Shown piece by piece: positions 16,814 to 26,602 of a DNA stretch of 64,000 bases (the first letter of the stretch is position 1; each line of letters begins with the position of its first letter). Where the stretch lies: contig NZ_PZZL01000007.1 in NCBI RefSeq assembly GCF_003046185.1, positions 1 through 64,000 of the forward strand, written 5' to 3'. Below the pieces are notes generated by a model. That model ran no database searches. It had not been told where the DNA came from and was given only the letters and a program-made list of their open reading frames with translations. The stretch is from Phreatobacter oligotrophus (lineage in GTDB: Bacteria > Pseudomonadota > Alphaproteobacteria > Rhizobiales > Phreatobacteraceae). A program made the position numbers and the translations under genes.

Positions 16814-18313
16814 ATGTTCCCGAAGCCGCTCGCCAGCCTGAAGCCGAACACCGCTGCCTATGAATCCCTGCCCATGGTGAAGCCCACCGGCTTCCGCGAG
16901 TACGATGCGCGGTGGTTCTTCGGCGAGGAGCTGAACCTCATGGGCGTGCAGGCCGTCGGCATGGGCCTCGGCACGCTGATCGGCCGCATGGGCGTGAAGC
17001 GCGAGATCGTCGTCGGCCATGATTTCCGCGGCTATTCCGCCTCGATCAAGATGGCGCTGGTCACCGGCCTGATGGCCGCCGGCTGCAAGGTGCGCGACAT
17101 TGGCCTCGCCATGTCGCCCATGGCCTATTTCGCCCAGTTCGAGCTGGACGTGCCCTGCGTCGCCATGGTCACCGCCAGCCACAACGACAATGGCTGGACC
17201 GGCGTGAAGATGGGCGCCCAGCGCCCCGTCACCTTCGGCCCCGACGAGATGGGCGCGCTGAAGAAGATCGTGCTGGAGGCCGATTTCGACCTCGTCGGCG
17301 GCGGCTCCTACCTCTTCGTCGAGGACTTTGCCCAGCGCTACATCCGCGATCTCACCAACCGGCCGAAGGTCACCCGCAAGCTGCGCGTCATCGCCGCCTG
17401 CGGCAACGGCACGGCCGGTGCCTTCGCGCCGCAGATCCTCGAGAAGCTCGGCGTCGAGGTGATCCCGCTCGACGCGGAGCTCGACCATTCCTTCCCGCGC
17501 TACAATCCGAACCCCGAAGACATGAAGATGCTTCATGCCATGTCCGATGCCGTAAAGGAGCATGGTGCGGACGTGGCGCTGGGCTTCGACGGAGACGGCG
17601 ACCGCTGCGGCGTCGTCGACAACCACGGCGAGGAGATCTTCGCCGACAAGATCGGCGTGATGCTCGCCCGCGACCTCTGCAAGGTGCACGGCCCCTCGCA
17701 GTTCGTCGTCGACGTGAAGTCCACCGGCCTGTTCGACGCCGATCCGGAGCTGAAGCGCCTCGGCGCCAAGACCGACTACTGGAAGACCGGCCATTCCTAC
17801 ATCAAGCGCCGGGTGCGTGACCTCAACGCCCTCGCCGGCTTCGAGAAATCCGGCCACTTCTTCTTCAACGCGCCGGTCGGCCGTGGCTATGACGACGGCC
17901 TCGTCACCGCCATCGCGGTGATCGACATGCTCGACCGCAATCCGACCAAGTCCATGGCCGAGCTCTATGCCGAGGTGCCGAAGACCTGGGGCTCGCCGAC
18001 CATGGCGCCGAAATGCGCCGATGAGGTGAAGTACGAGGTGGTCGATCGCGTGGTGAAGCGCTTCGAGGCGATGAAGGCAGCGGGCGAGACCGTCGCCGGT
18101 TCGCCGATCACCTCGCTGGTCACCGTCAACGGCGTGCGCATCGGCACGCCCGACGGCACCTGGGGTCTCGTCCGCGCCTCCTCGAACAAGCCCGAGCTTG
18201 TCGTGGTGGTGGAGAGCCCGGTCTCCGAGCAGCGCATGCGCGACATGTTCAAGGCCGTCGACACGGTGCTGCGCGAGAACCCCGAGGTCGGCGCCTACAA
18301 CCAGACGATCTGA
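16814..18313 (+). CDS. Phosphomannomutase/phosphoglucomutase
   Basis: This 499-residue enzyme of the alpha-D-phosphohexomutase family interconverts hexose 1- and 6-phosphates, feeding nucleotide-sugar synthesis for surface polysaccharides. The phosphoserine loop is VTASHNDNGWTG, the metal-binding loop is GFDGDGDRCGVVD, the sugar-binding motif is GFEKSGHFFF, and the C-terminal phosphate-binding loop is RASSNKPELVVVVE. The motif set fits the dual-specificity AlgC-like group. A frame extending far upstream in the same phase is an artefact that overlaps the DUF2336 gene. The ATG at 16814 gives the normal family start. Confidence 0.93.
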   Translation: MFPKPLASLKPNTAAYESLPMVKPTGFREYDARWFFGEELNLMGVQAVGMGLGTLIGRMGVKREIVVGHDFRGYSASIKMALVTGLMAAGCKVRDIGLAMSPMAYFAQFELDVPCVAMVTASHNDNGWTGVKMGAQRPVTFGPDEMGALKKIVLEADFDLVGGGSYLFVEDFAQRYIRDLTNRPKVTRKLRVIAACGNGTAGAFAPQILEKLGVEVIPLDAELDHSFPRYNPNPEDMKMLHAMSDAVKEHGADVALGFDGDGDRCGVVDNHGEEIFADKIGVMLARDLCKVHGPSQFVVDVKSTGLFDADPELKRLGAKTDYWKTGHSYIKRRVRDLNALAGFEKSGHFFFNAPVGRGYDDGLVTAIAVIDMLDRNPTKSMAELYAEVPKTWGSPTMAPKCADEVKYEVVDRVVKRFEAMKAAGETVAGSPITSLVTVNGVRIGTPDGTWGLVRASSNKPELVVVVESPVSEQRMRDMFKAVDTVLRENPEVGAYNQTI

Positions 18314-18399
18314 GGCCGCAGGGCCCACACGCAGGGTAAGGATTTACCGGGCGTTAACCATCGCATGACAGCTTCACGGAACGACCGAGGGGGTCTTTC

Positions 18400-18678
18400 G
18401 TGAAGCTTGTTTCCGTCAGCCAGAACATGCAGCGTCCGAACGGCCTGTCCGAGCTGGAGATCCTCCGGCAGCTGACAGGCGGCTTCGCCTCCTTCGGCAA
18501 CGCGGTCCGCGTCAGCGCGATCTCGGACGCCCAGAAGTCCAAGGTGCTCGCCGAGCTCGCCGAGGCCTCCAACCGGGTGATGGACGCCACCAACGCCTAT
18601 CTCTTCGCCCTCGGCGAGGCCCGCAAGGCGATGGACGATGCCTCGGCCAAGGCACCGCAGCTGAAGATTGCCGACTAA
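18400..18678 (+). CDS. Small hypothetical protein
   Basis: This 92-residue protein starts at a GTG (18400) preceded by GAGGGGG. It is rich in Ala and Glu and predicted to be helical (LAELAEASNRVMDATNAYLFALGEARKAMDDA), with no membrane span. No domain is recognised; similar short proteins occur near core genes in related bacteria, as far as memory serves. It stands between the phosphohexomutase gene and olsB on the same strand. Confidence 0.7.
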   Translation: MKLVSVSQNMQRPNGLSELEILRQLTGGFASFGNAVRVSAISDAQKSKVLAELAEASNRVMDATNAYLFALGEARKAMDDASAKAPQLKIAD

Positions 18679-18799
18679 GCACCCGTCGCCAGTCACGGAT
18701 TCGTCGTCTCTCCGTCATCCCATCGTCGGGGGCATGCGGCACGTCGTCTCCTCACGCTAGACCGGCCGATTCGGCTAGGGTCCGGCCCGGAGACCCACC

Positions 18800-19756
18800 A
18801 TGCTCGAACCCGTCACCCGGGCCAGCACCAGCCTCGCCAATCATTTCCGCCCCTCCGTCTGGGCCGACCAGGGTCGCAAGATCATCCCGATCATGCGCGC
18901 CTATGGCGGCATCGCCCCGCGCGCCGGCGGCGTGGTCCTGCCGCGGACACTCGGGCGGATCGGCAGCCTGGAAGTGCGCCTCGCCGCCAATGCCGCGGAG
19001 GTGCGCCGCGCCCAGAAGCTGCGCTGGCACGTCTTCTACGAGGAGATGAAGGCCATCGCCGACGGGCCGTCGCGCCTTGCCCGCCGTGACATCGACGCCT
19101 TCGACGCCATCTGCGACCACCTCGTCGTCATCGACCACGCCGTGACCGAGCGCCCCCCGCTGGGCGCCCCGCGCCCCGCCATCGTCGGCACCTACCGCCT
19201 GCTCCGCCAGGACGTGGCGGACCGCAATGGCGGCTTCTACACCGCCAGCGAGTTCGACATTTCTGGCCTTCTCGCCCGCCATCGCGGCAAGCGCTTCCTC
19301 GAGCTCGGCCGCTCCTGCGTGCTCCCGCCCTACCGCAACAAGCGGACGGTGGAACTGCTCTGGCACGGCATCTGGACCTATGTCCTCGCCCACCGCATCG
19401 ACGTGATGTTCGGCTGCGCCAGCCTCGAGGGCACCGATCCCCGCGCGCTGTCGCTGGAACTCTCCTTCCTCCATCACAATGCCAGGGCCCCCGCCGAATG
19501 GGCGGCGCGCGCCCTGCCCTCTCGCCATGTCGAGATGGGTCGCCTGTCGGCCGAGGCCATCGACATGAAGAAGGCGCTGCATGCCCTTCCCCCCCTGGTG
19601 AAGGGCTATCTGCGCCTCGGCGCCTATATCGGCGATGGCGCCGTGGTGGACCGCCAGTTCAACACCACCGATGTGCTGGTGGTGCTGCCGGTGAGCGCCA
19701 TCAGCCCGCGCTATATCGGCCATTTCGGCGCCACCGCCGACCGCCACGCCGCCTGA
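18800..19756 (+). CDS. olsB: Ornithine N-acyltransferase OlsB-like
   Basis: This 318-residue protein of the GNAT-like Acetyltransf_5 family is most like OlsB, which transfers a 3-hydroxyacyl chain from ACP to ornithine, the first step in making ornithine membrane lipids. Seen motifs: LEVRLAANAAEVRRAQKLRW near residue 55, DHLVVID, VGTYRLLRQDVA, FLELGRSCVLPPYRNKRTVELLW, and FGCASLEGTDPRAL. OlsA is not adjacent. Members of the same family that acylate other amines cannot be excluded. Confidence 0.8.
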   Translation: MLEPVTRASTSLANHFRPSVWADQGRKIIPIMRAYGGIAPRAGGVVLPRTLGRIGSLEVRLAANAAEVRRAQKLRWHVFYEEMKAIADGPSRLARRDIDAFDAICDHLVVIDHAVTERPPLGAPRPAIVGTYRLLRQDVADRNGGFYTASEFDISGLLARHRGKRFLELGRSCVLPPYRNKRTVELLWHGIWTYVLAHRIDVMFGCASLEGTDPRALSLELSFLHHNARAPAEWAARALPSRHVEMGRLSAEAIDMKKALHALPPLVKGYLRLGAYIGDGAVVDRQFNTTDVLVVLPVSAISPRYIGHFGATADRHAA

Positions 19757-19856
19757 CGCAGGCGGGGCCTGCCGAGCGGCGGGGGTGAAAGCCGCCGGGC
19801 CGGTGCTATCGTTCCGCAAAAGACGGAATAGAAACGCCTGCCAGGAAACGCCTGCC

Positions 19857-21497
19857 ATGACATCGACGCTCGGCCCGCACCTCGCCGCCGACGGCACCCT
19901 CGTGCCCGCCCCCATGAGCCGGCGGGTGATGAACCTCGCCGACCTGCTGCACGGCACGGCCCGCCGCCTGCCGGATCATCCAGGCCTCGTCTGGCGCGGC
20001 GAAACCTGGTCCTGGAGGGCCATGGCGGCGCGGGTCACCGCCGCAGCGACGGCCCTTGCCGCCCGCGGCGTCGCCAAGGGCGACCGCGTCCTCTGCCAGG
20101 CGCGCAACGGCAATGCCATGTTCGAGGCCATGTTCGCGGTCTGGACGCTGGGCGCGGTCTGGGTGCCCACCAACTTCCGCAACACCCCGCAGGAGGTCGC
20201 CTATATCGCCCGGGCCTCGCGGGCCAAGGCCATGCTTTGCGAGAGCGTCTTTCCCGACCATGCGAGCGCCGTGAAGGCGGAGGATGCCGACCTCGTCCTC
20301 ACCGTGTCGATCGGCCCGGCCACCTTCGCGGATTGCGACTGGGAGGCGCTGGTGGCCGAGGGCAGCGCCCTGCCCCCCGTCCGCTCCGCGCCTGTCGAGT
20401 ATGACGATCCCTGCTGGTTCTTCTTCACCTCCGGCACCACCGGCCGGCCGAAGGCCGCCGTGCTCACCCATGGCCAGATGGGCTTCGTGGTGACCAATCA
20501 CCTCGCCGACCTCGTTCCCGGCACCTCGGAGCACGATGCCTCGCTGGTCGTCGCGCCGCTGTCACACGGCGCCGGCATCCACCAGCTCACCCAGGTCGCG
20601 CGCGGCGCCCGCACCGTGCTGCTCGCTTCCGAGCGGCTCGACTGCGAGGAGGCATTCCGGCTGATCGAGGAGCATCGGGTCACGAACCTCTTCACCGTGC
20701 CGACCATCCTCACCATGCTCGCCTCCCACGAGGCGGCGGGGCGCTTCGACCATTCCTCGCTGCGCCACGTCATCTATGCCGGCTCGCCCATGTACCGCGC
20801 CGACCAGCAGGCGGCGCTGAAGGTGCTGGGCAAATGCATCGTCCAGTATTTCGGCCTAGGCGAAGTGACCGGTAACATCACCGTCTTCCCGCCGCGCGAG
20901 CACGATGCCGACGACGCTGTGCAGGGCCGCATCGGCACCTGCGGCTTCCCGCGCACGGCGATGGACGTGCGGATCCTCGACGATGCGGGGCGCGAGCTGC
21001 CGCCCTTCGAGACCGGCGAGATCTGCGTCGCCGGGCCCGCGGTCTTTGCCGGCTATTTCGACAATCCCGAGGCCAACGCCAAGTCCTTCCGCGACGGCTT
21101 CTTCCGCACAGGGGACCTCGGCCACCGCGATGAGGAGGGCTATGTCTACATCACCGGCCGGGCCTCCGACATGTACATATCCGGCGGCTCCAACGTCTAT
21201 CCGCGCGAGATCGAGGAGGTGATCCTCACCCATCCTGCGGTGGCGGAGGTGGCGGTGCTCGGCGTGCCCGACCGCCGCTGGGGCGAGGCCGGCATCGCCG
21301 TGCTCGTGGCGCGGCCGGGGGCGTCGGTTGCGGAGGGAGACATCCTCAGGCACCTCGACGGCAAGCTCGCGCGCTACAAGATGCCCAGGCAGGTCGTGGT
21401 CTGGGACGAGCTGCCGAAATCCGGCTACGGCAAGGTGCCGAAGAAGCTCATCCGCGAGATGCTGATCGAGAAGGGGACCGTCAGCGCGGAGGGGTGA
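19857..21497 (+). CDS. AMP-dependent acyl-CoA synthetase
   Basis: This 546-residue adenylate-forming enzyme activates a carboxylic acid as acyl-AMP and then acyl-CoA. The P-loop is FTSGTTGRPKAAVLTHGQ, the A5-type motif is YFGLGEVTGNITVF, the hinge Asp is in FRTGDLGHRDEEGYVYITGR and the catalytic Lys is near the C-terminus in KSGYGKVPKK. Its length suits a medium- or long-chain or aryl acid ligase; the substrate is unknown. The start at 19857 follows the olsB end by about 100 bp on the same strand. Confidence 0.88.
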   Translation: MTSTLGPHLAADGTLVPAPMSRRVMNLADLLHGTARRLPDHPGLVWRGETWSWRAMAARVTAAATALAARGVAKGDRVLCQARNGNAMFEAMFAVWTLGAVWVPTNFRNTPQEVAYIARASRAKAMLCESVFPDHASAVKAEDADLVLTVSIGPATFADCDWEALVAEGSALPPVRSAPVEYDDPCWFFFTSGTTGRPKAAVLTHGQMGFVVTNHLADLVPGTSEHDASLVVAPLSHGAGIHQLTQVARGARTVLLASERLDCEEAFRLIEEHRVTNLFTVPTILTMLASHEAAGRFDHSSLRHVIYAGSPMYRADQQAALKVLGKCIVQYFGLGEVTGNITVFPPREHDADDAVQGRIGTCGFPRTAMDVRILDDAGRELPPFETGEICVAGPAVFAGYFDNPEANAKSFRDGFFRTGDLGHRDEEGYVYITGRASDMYISGGSNVYPREIEEVILTHPAVAEVAVLGVPDRRWGEAGIAVLVARPGASVAEGDILRHLDGKLARYKMPRQVVVWDELPKSGYGKVPKKLIREMLIEKGTVSAEG

Positions 21498-21587
21498 GGC
21501 GGCGGGCGGAGTGGCTCGGCCCGGCGCCCCTTCACCTCCTCGCGGCGGGGGAGCTGGGGGTGTGCCTGCGGAGGCCGGTTCCGCGCT

Positions 21588-21686
21588 CCTTCTCCCCTCG
21601 TGGGAGAAGGTGGCGCCGTCAGGCGCCGGATGAGGGGGCGCGTGTCGCCCGCTCACGCGGGCACCCTCTCCCACGAGGGGAGAGGG
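21588..21686. repeat. Pair of extragenic palindromic hairpins
   Basis: Two perfect hairpins flank about 50 bp: CCTTCTCCC-CTCGT-GGGAGAAGG (21588-21610) and CCCTCTCCC-ACGAG-GGGAGAGGG (21664-21686). They are also complementary to each other. The text between them (GCCGTCAGGCGCCGGATGAGGG) is typical of a widespread rhizobial intergenic repeat. It lies between the convergent acyl-CoA synthetase and aminopeptidase genes, where it may act as a two-way terminator. Confidence 0.8.
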
Positions 21687-21745
21687 ATCAACCTCCCTAC
21701 GCGCAGCGCGAGGAGGGTGCGGGTGAGGCTATTCTTCTCTGGTGC

Positions 21746-23128
21746 TCACCCGAACCGGCTTTTCAGCACCTCGAACAGCGCCCGCGCCGCCTGCATCTCG
21801 CCGCCCTGCGGCCGCCCGGGCTTCTCCGACGGCACCCAGCCGAAGACATCGGCATGCAGCCAGCTTCCCGCCTTCTCGACGAAGCGGGCGAGATAGAGCG
21901 CCGCCGTGATCGAGCCCGCAAAGCCGCCGGTCGTGACGTTGTTCATGTCGGCGACCTTGCTGTCGAGGCCGCTCGCATAGGGCTGCCAGAGCGGCAGCCG
22001 CCAGACCGGATCGCCCACCGCCATTCCCGCCGCGGCGAGCTCTGCGGCCAACGCGTCGTCATGGGTATAGACCGGCGGCAGGTCCGGCCCGAGCGCCACC
22101 CGCGCCGCGCCCGTGAGCGTGGCGAAATCGGCAAGGATCACCGGTGCCTCCTCGTCGGCGAGGGTCAGCGCATCGCAGAGGATGAGCCGCCCTTCGGCAT
22201 CGGTGTTGCCGATCTCGACGGTGAGGCCCTTGCGGGTCGGGAAGACATCGCCCGGACGAAACGCGTTGCCGGCAACGGCATTCTCCACAGCCGGCACAAG
22301 AAGCCGCAGCCGGACGGGAAGGCGCGCCGCCATGATCATATGCGCGAGGCCGATGGCCGCCGCCGCGCCGCCCATGTCCTTCTTCATCAGCAGCATGGAG
22401 GAGGAGGGCTTGAGGTCGAGCCCGCCCGTGTCGAAGCAGACCCCCTTGCCGACCAGCGTCACCTTCGGATGCTTCTCGTTGCCCCAGACGAGGTCGACGA
22501 GGCGCGGCGCCCGCGGCGAGGCAGCGCCCACCGCATGGATCATCGGGAAGTTCTGCTTGAGGAGATCATCGCCGACGATGGCGGTCACCTTGGCGCGGTG
22601 GCGCTTGGCGAGGTCGCGGATCGCGGTCTCGAGCTCCGCCGGGCCGAGGTCGTTGGCCGGCGTGTTGATGAGGTCGCGCGCGATGGTCGTCGCCTCGGCG
22701 GCCTGCGTCACCGCCTCGCCGTCGACGCCGGAGGGCACGACGAGCAGCACCTCCTTCGCCGACCCCTTCTTGTAGCGGGAGAAGCGGTATTGCCCGGCGA
22801 TCCAGGCAAAGGCGGCGCGGGTCAGGTCGCCGGGGTCGTTGGCGAAGTGGTAGAGGCCGGCCGGAAGCTGGCCGGGCAGCTTGCCGACGAGCAGCGGATC
22901 GCGATGGCGCGCGTCCTCCGGCTCGATGCCGAACAGCACCGCACCCACCGCGCCCTTGGCGTCGGGAAGGATGGCCGTACGGCCGGACTTCGGCTCGAAG
23001 CCCGTCGCCTCCAGGAAGGTCTGCTGCGCGGGCCTCAGCCGGGCCTTCACCGCGGCAAAGGTCTTGGGCGTGACGAAGGTCACGGAGGTGGCGCCGGCCG
23101 TGCCGGAGGGGCGAAGAAGCGGGTGCAT
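21746..23128 (-). CDS. Leucyl aminopeptidase family M17
   Basis: This 460-residue M17 metallopeptidase removes N-terminal residues from peptides in the cytoplasm. The two-metal site is seen in LVGKGVCFDTGGLDLKP (Lys and Asp ligands), MKKDMGGAAAAIG and NTDAEGRLILCDAL. The N-terminal macro-like domain is shorter than in PepA, and the sequence resembles the PepB-like group common in alphaproteobacteria. The ATG at 23128 is preferred to an upstream start that would add an unrelated Arg-rich stretch. Confidence 0.93.
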   Translation of the reverse strand: MHPLLRPSGTAGATSVTFVTPKTFAAVKARLRPAQQTFLEATGFEPKSGRTAILPDAKGAVGAVLFGIEPEDARHRDPLLVGKLPGQLPAGLYHFANDPGDLTRAAFAWIAGQYRFSRYKKGSAKEVLLVVPSGVDGEAVTQAAEATTIARDLINTPANDLGPAELETAIRDLAKRHRAKVTAIVGDDLLKQNFPMIHAVGAASPRAPRLVDLVWGNEKHPKVTLVGKGVCFDTGGLDLKPSSSMLLMKKDMGGAAAAIGLAHMIMAARLPVRLRLLVPAVENAVAGNAFRPGDVFPTRKGLTVEIGNTDAEGRLILCDALTLADEEAPVILADFATLTGAARVALGPDLPPVYTHDDALAAELAAAGMAVGDPVWRLPLWQPYASGLDSKVADMNNVTTGGFAGSITAALYLARFVEKAGSWLHADVFGWVPSEKPGRPQGGEMQAARALFEVLKSRFG

Positions 23129-23286
23129 GGGGATCCTGTGCCGCAGCGAGGCGGCCACGCTAGGCCTGCGACACCGCCCTGTCACCCCGCGCGTACCACG
23201 CATGAGGCCCCCGCTCGCGCCGCGGTTTACGCCGGTGCGTCGAGCGCCTTTGATGCGCGCCCCTCTCCGCTGCCCGAGGCAAAGCC

Positions 23287-23877
23287 ATGACCGCGCCGAA
23301 AACCCTGCTCGAGCTCGCCGGACGCTCGCCCCAGCCGCCGAAACTTGCCGAGTCCATCCTCGTCCTCATCGACATCCAGAACGAATATCTGGAAGGCCCC
23401 ATCGCCCTCCCCGGAGCTGCGCCGGCGGTGCAGAAGGCGGCCGACCTGCTGGCCCGCGCCCGGGCGGCCGGCGCCAAGGTCGTCCACGTCGCCCACAAGG
23501 GTGGCAAGGGCTCGCTCTTCGACCGCGAGGCCCATCGCGGCGCCATCGTCGACGCGGTCGCGCCCGTGGCCGGAGAGGCCGTGGTGGAGAAGCCGCGGCC
23601 GAACTCGTTCTCCGGCACCAACCTGCAGGAGTTGGTGGGTCCGCCCGGCCCGACGCTGATCTTCGCCGGTTTCATGACCCATATGTGCGTGTCGTCGACG
23701 GCGCGCGCCGCCCTCGACCTCGGCTATGCCGCGGCGATTGCCGCGGATGCCTGCGCCACACGCGACTTGCCGAAGCCCGGCGGCGGCGTCATCGATGCGG
23801 CGAGCCTGCACACGGCCGAACTCGCCGCGCTGGCGGACCGGTTCGCCGGCGTGTTCACAGTAAGCGAGATCGTCTGA
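23287..23877 (+). CDS. Isochorismatase-family cysteine hydrolase
   Basis: This 196-residue protein has the isochorismatase-like fold. The catalytic triad can be placed at Asp in LVLIDIQNEYL, Lys in VVEKPRPNSFSGT and Cys in FMTHMCVSSTARAA. Members hydrolyse amides, ureas or isochorismate; the substrate is not evident. It is divergent from the aminopeptidase gene. Confidence 0.9.
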   Translation: MTAPKTLLELAGRSPQPPKLAESILVLIDIQNEYLEGPIALPGAAPAVQKAADLLARARAAGAKVVHVAHKGGKGSLFDREAHRGAIVDAVAPVAGEAVVEKPRPNSFSGTNLQELVGPPGPTLIFAGFMTHMCVSSTARAALDLGYAAAIAADACATRDLPKPGGGVIDAASLHTAELAALADRFAGVFTVSEIV

Positions 23878-23900
23878 GGGCGAAGGGCTGCATCACCGAA

Positions 23901-24089
23901 GTGCGTCCTTCGAGGCTCGCTGCGCTCGCACCTCAGGATGAGGGAGGTGGAGGTTGGCAGGCCGCAGGCATACTCAAGGGAGCAGTTGGCCTTGAACCGG
24001 CCGGACTGCAAGTCTCCCACATCCTCATCCTGAGGTGCGAATCCGGGCGATGCGACAGCATCGTCCCGGACGAGCCTCGAAGGACGCAC
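23901..24089. repeat. Inverted pair of extragenic repeats
   Basis: The left copy (23901-23943) runs GTGCGTCCTTCGAGGCTCG to TCGCACCTCAGGATGAGG. The right copy (24021-24089) is the same pair of arms in reverse orientation with a longer middle. This repeat, with its CCTCAGGATGAGG and TTCGAGGC arms, is common between genes in Bradyrhizobium-like genomes. It fills the gap between the hydrolase gene and pheT and could form a large cruciform or RNA hairpin. Confidence 0.8.
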
Positions 24090-24130
24090 TTGCGACGTGC
24101 AAGCCCAGTTCAGCGGGCGCTGCGCGCCGA

Positions 24131-24151
24131 CCTCTCCCCGCCGGGGAGAGG
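24131..24151. repeat. Short palindrome downstream of pheT
   Basis: CCTCTCCCC-GC-CGGGGAGAGG forms a strong hairpin about 20 bp beyond the pheT stop. It resembles the extragenic repeats at 21664 and may help end the pheST transcript, although no run of T follows. Confidence 0.5.
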
Positions 24152-24171
24152 TGAAGCCGAAGCACCTGACC

Positions 24172-26589
24172 TCACGCCCGCAGCGTGCCGCCGGTCTTCT
24201 TGGTCACCTCGGCGACGATCTTCGCGGCCACCGCGTCGATCTCGGCATCGGTCAGCGTCTTGTCCTTCGGCTGCAGCGTCACCGCGATGCCGACCGACTT
24301 CTTCGCCTCGTCGATGCCCTTGCCCTCGTAGACGTCGAAGACCTGCACGCCGGTGATGAGCTGCTTGTCCACGCCCTGCGCCGCCTTGACGAGATCGCCG
24401 GCCTTCACCGTCCGGTCGACCAGGAAGGCGAAGTCGCGTTCCACCGGCTGGAAGGGCGACAGGACGAGCTGCGGCTTCGCCCGGGTCGGGCGCGCCTTGG
24501 GCGGCGGCAGCTTGTCAAGGATGAGCTCGAAGGCGAGCACCGGGCCCTTCACGTCGAGCGCCTCGAGCACCCGCGGATGCAGCTCGCCGAAGGCGCCGAA
24601 CACCGTCTGCGGACCCATCTGGAACGTGCCGGAGCGGCCGGGATGGAACCAGGCCGGACCGCCCTGCACCACCTGGATGCCGGCCATCGGCGCGCCGGCG
24701 GCGGCGAGCACCGCCATCGCATCAGCCTTGATGTCGTAGACGTCAGCCGCAGCCGAACCCTGCCAGTGGCGACCGGCGCCAGCGGGCTTGGCAAGGCCAC
24801 GGCGCAGGCCCGTGGCGGCAATGAACTGGTCCTCGGGGCGGTCGCCCTTGAACACCTGGCCGACCTCGAACAGCGCCACGTCGCCATAGCCGCGATCGGC
24901 ATTGCGCTGGGCGGCGGTGGCAAGGCCGACGAGCAGGGTCGGCCGCATGTCCGAGAGATCGGAGGCGATGGGATTGGCGAGCGCCAGCGCCGGCTGGCCG
25001 CCGCCGAAGAGCTCCGCCTGCGCCTTCGAGATGAAGCTCCAGGTCACCGCCTCGACCATGCCGCGGCTGGCAAGGGTGCGCTTGGCGATGCGCGTGCGCT
25101 TCTGGATGAGGGTCAGCACCGGCTTCGGCACCGTTCCGCCGCGGTCGAGCGGGGTGGAGGGCACGCGGTCGACGCCGGCAATGCGCATCACCTCTTCGGC
25201 GATGTCGGCCTTGCCATGCACGTCCGGCCGCCACGAGGGCGGCGAGACCTTGATCATCGGGCCATTGCCGGAGACGTCGAAGCCGAGATGCTCGAGGATG
25301 CGCTTCTGCTCCCGATCGGAGACCTCGAGGCCGGTGAGGCGCTTGGTCTCGTTCAGCGGGAAGTTGATGACGAAGCCGGTATCGGGAATGGCGCCCTCGA
25401 GCGTCACCTCGGAGGGCACGCCGCCGCACATGTCCATGACGAGGCGGGTGGCCAGCTCGACGCCCGACAGCGTGAAGTTCGGATCGACGCCGCGCTCGAA
25501 GCGATAGCGCGCATCGGTGACGATGCCGAGGCTGCGGCCGGTGCGGGCGATGTCCATCGGGTCCCACAGCGCCGACTCGATCAGCACGTCGGTGGTGCCC
25601 TCGTCGCAGCCGGAATGCTCGCCGCCCATGACGCCGGCAATGCTCTCGACGCCATTGTCATCGGCGATGACGGTCTCGTTGCCGGTGAAGCCATAGACGC
25701 GGCCGTCAAGGCCGAGCACGGTCTCGCCCGCCTGCGAGCGGCGGACGACCAGCGTGCCCTTCACCTTCTTGGCGTCGAAGACGTGGAGCGGGCGGCCGCG
25801 GTCGAAGGTCACGTAATTGGTGACATCGACGAGGGCATTGATCGGGCGAAGGCCGATGGCCTTGAGGCGCCGCTGCATCCATTCCGGCGACGGGCCGTTC
25901 TTGACGCCGCGCACCAGGCGCAGCGCGAAGGCCGGGCAGTACTTCTCCTCGCCCTGGGCGAAGGCGAGCGAGACCTTCTGCGGGTTCGGGAAGGCGCCCT
26001 TCACCGGCTGGACCACGTCGGTCTTGAGCTTGCCGAGGCCGGCCGCCGCGAGGTCGCGGGCAATGCCGTGGATCGAGGTGCAGTCCGGACGGTTCGGCGT
26101 CAGGTTGATCTCGATGACCGGATCGGAGAGGTGGGCCCAGTCGACATAGCGGGCGCCGACCGGCGCATCGGCCGGCAGGTCGATGATGCCGTCATGGTCC
26201 TCGGAGATCTGCAGCTCGGCCGCCGAGCAGAGCATGCCGCGGCTCTCGACGCCCCGGATCGTGCCGACCCCCAGCGTGATGTCCTTGCCGGGAATGTAGG
26301 TGCCGGGCGGCGAGAAGACCGACTTCATGCCGGTGCGGGCATTCGGCGCGCCGCAGACGACCTGCACCGGGGCGCCCTCGCCCGTATCCACCATGCAGAC
26401 GCGCAGGCGGTCGGCGTTCGGGTGCTGCTCGGCCGAGACGACATAGGCGATGGTGAAGGCGGCGAGCTTCGCGCCGGGATCATCCACCGCCTCGACCTCG
26501 AGGCCGATGCGGGTGAGCGTCTCGGTGATCTCGGCGAGGGAGGCCTCGGTCTCGAGATGGTCCTTGAGCCAGGAGAGCGTGAACTTCAT
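24172..26589 (-). CDS. pheT: Phenylalanine-tRNA ligase beta subunit
   Basis: PheT (EC 6.1.1.20) forms the alpha2-beta2 enzyme that charges tRNA-Phe. The 805-residue length is normal. Domain order is seen as the N-terminal tRNA-binding OB fold ([19 protein letters not shown]), the B3/B4 editing domain, the B5 domain ([11 protein letters not shown] lies before it) and the C-terminal anticodon-binding fold ([20 protein letters not shown]). GGGGAGA precedes the ATG. It begins 13 bp after pheS on the same strand. Confidence 0.98.
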   Translation of the reverse strand: MKFTLSWLKDHLETEASLAEITETLTRIGLEVEAVDDPGAKLAAFTIAYVVSAEQHPNADRLRVCMVDTGEGAPVQVVCGAPNARTGMKSVFSPPGTYIPGKDITLGVGTIRGVESRGMLCSAAELQISEDHDGIIDLPADAPVGARYVDWAHLSDPVIEINLTPNRPDCTSIHGIARDLAAAGLGKLKTDVVQPVKGAFPNPQKVSLAFAQGEEKYCPAFALRLVRGVKNGPSPEWMQRRLKAIGLRPINALVDVTNYVTFDRGRPLHVFDAKKVKGTLVVRRSQAGETVLGLDGRVYGFTGNETVIADDNGVESIAGVMGGEHSGCDEGTTDVLIESALWDPMDIARTGRSLGIVTDARYRFERGVDPNFTLSGVELATRLVMDMCGGVPSEVTLEGAIPDTGFVINFPLNETKRLTGLEVSDREQKRILEHLGFDVSGNGPMIKVSPPSWRPDVHGKADIAEEVMRIAGVDRVPSTPLDRGGTVPKPVLTLIQKRTRIAKRTLASRGMVEAVTWSFISKAQAELFGGGQPALALANPIASDLSDMRPTLLVGLATAAQRNADRGYGDVALFEVGQVFKGDRPEDQFIAATGLRRGLAKPAGAGRHWQGSAAADVYDIKADAMAVLAAAGAPMAGIQVVQGGPAWFHPGRSGTFQMGPQTVFGAFGELHPRVLEALDVKGPVLAFELILDKLPPPKARPTRAKPQLVLSPFQPVERDFAFLVDRTVKAGDLVKAAQGVDKQLITGVQVFDVYEGKGIDEAKKSVGIAVTLQPKDKTLTDAEIDAVAAKIVAEVTKKTGGTLRA

Positions 26590-26602
26590 CGGATGTCTCC
26601 CC

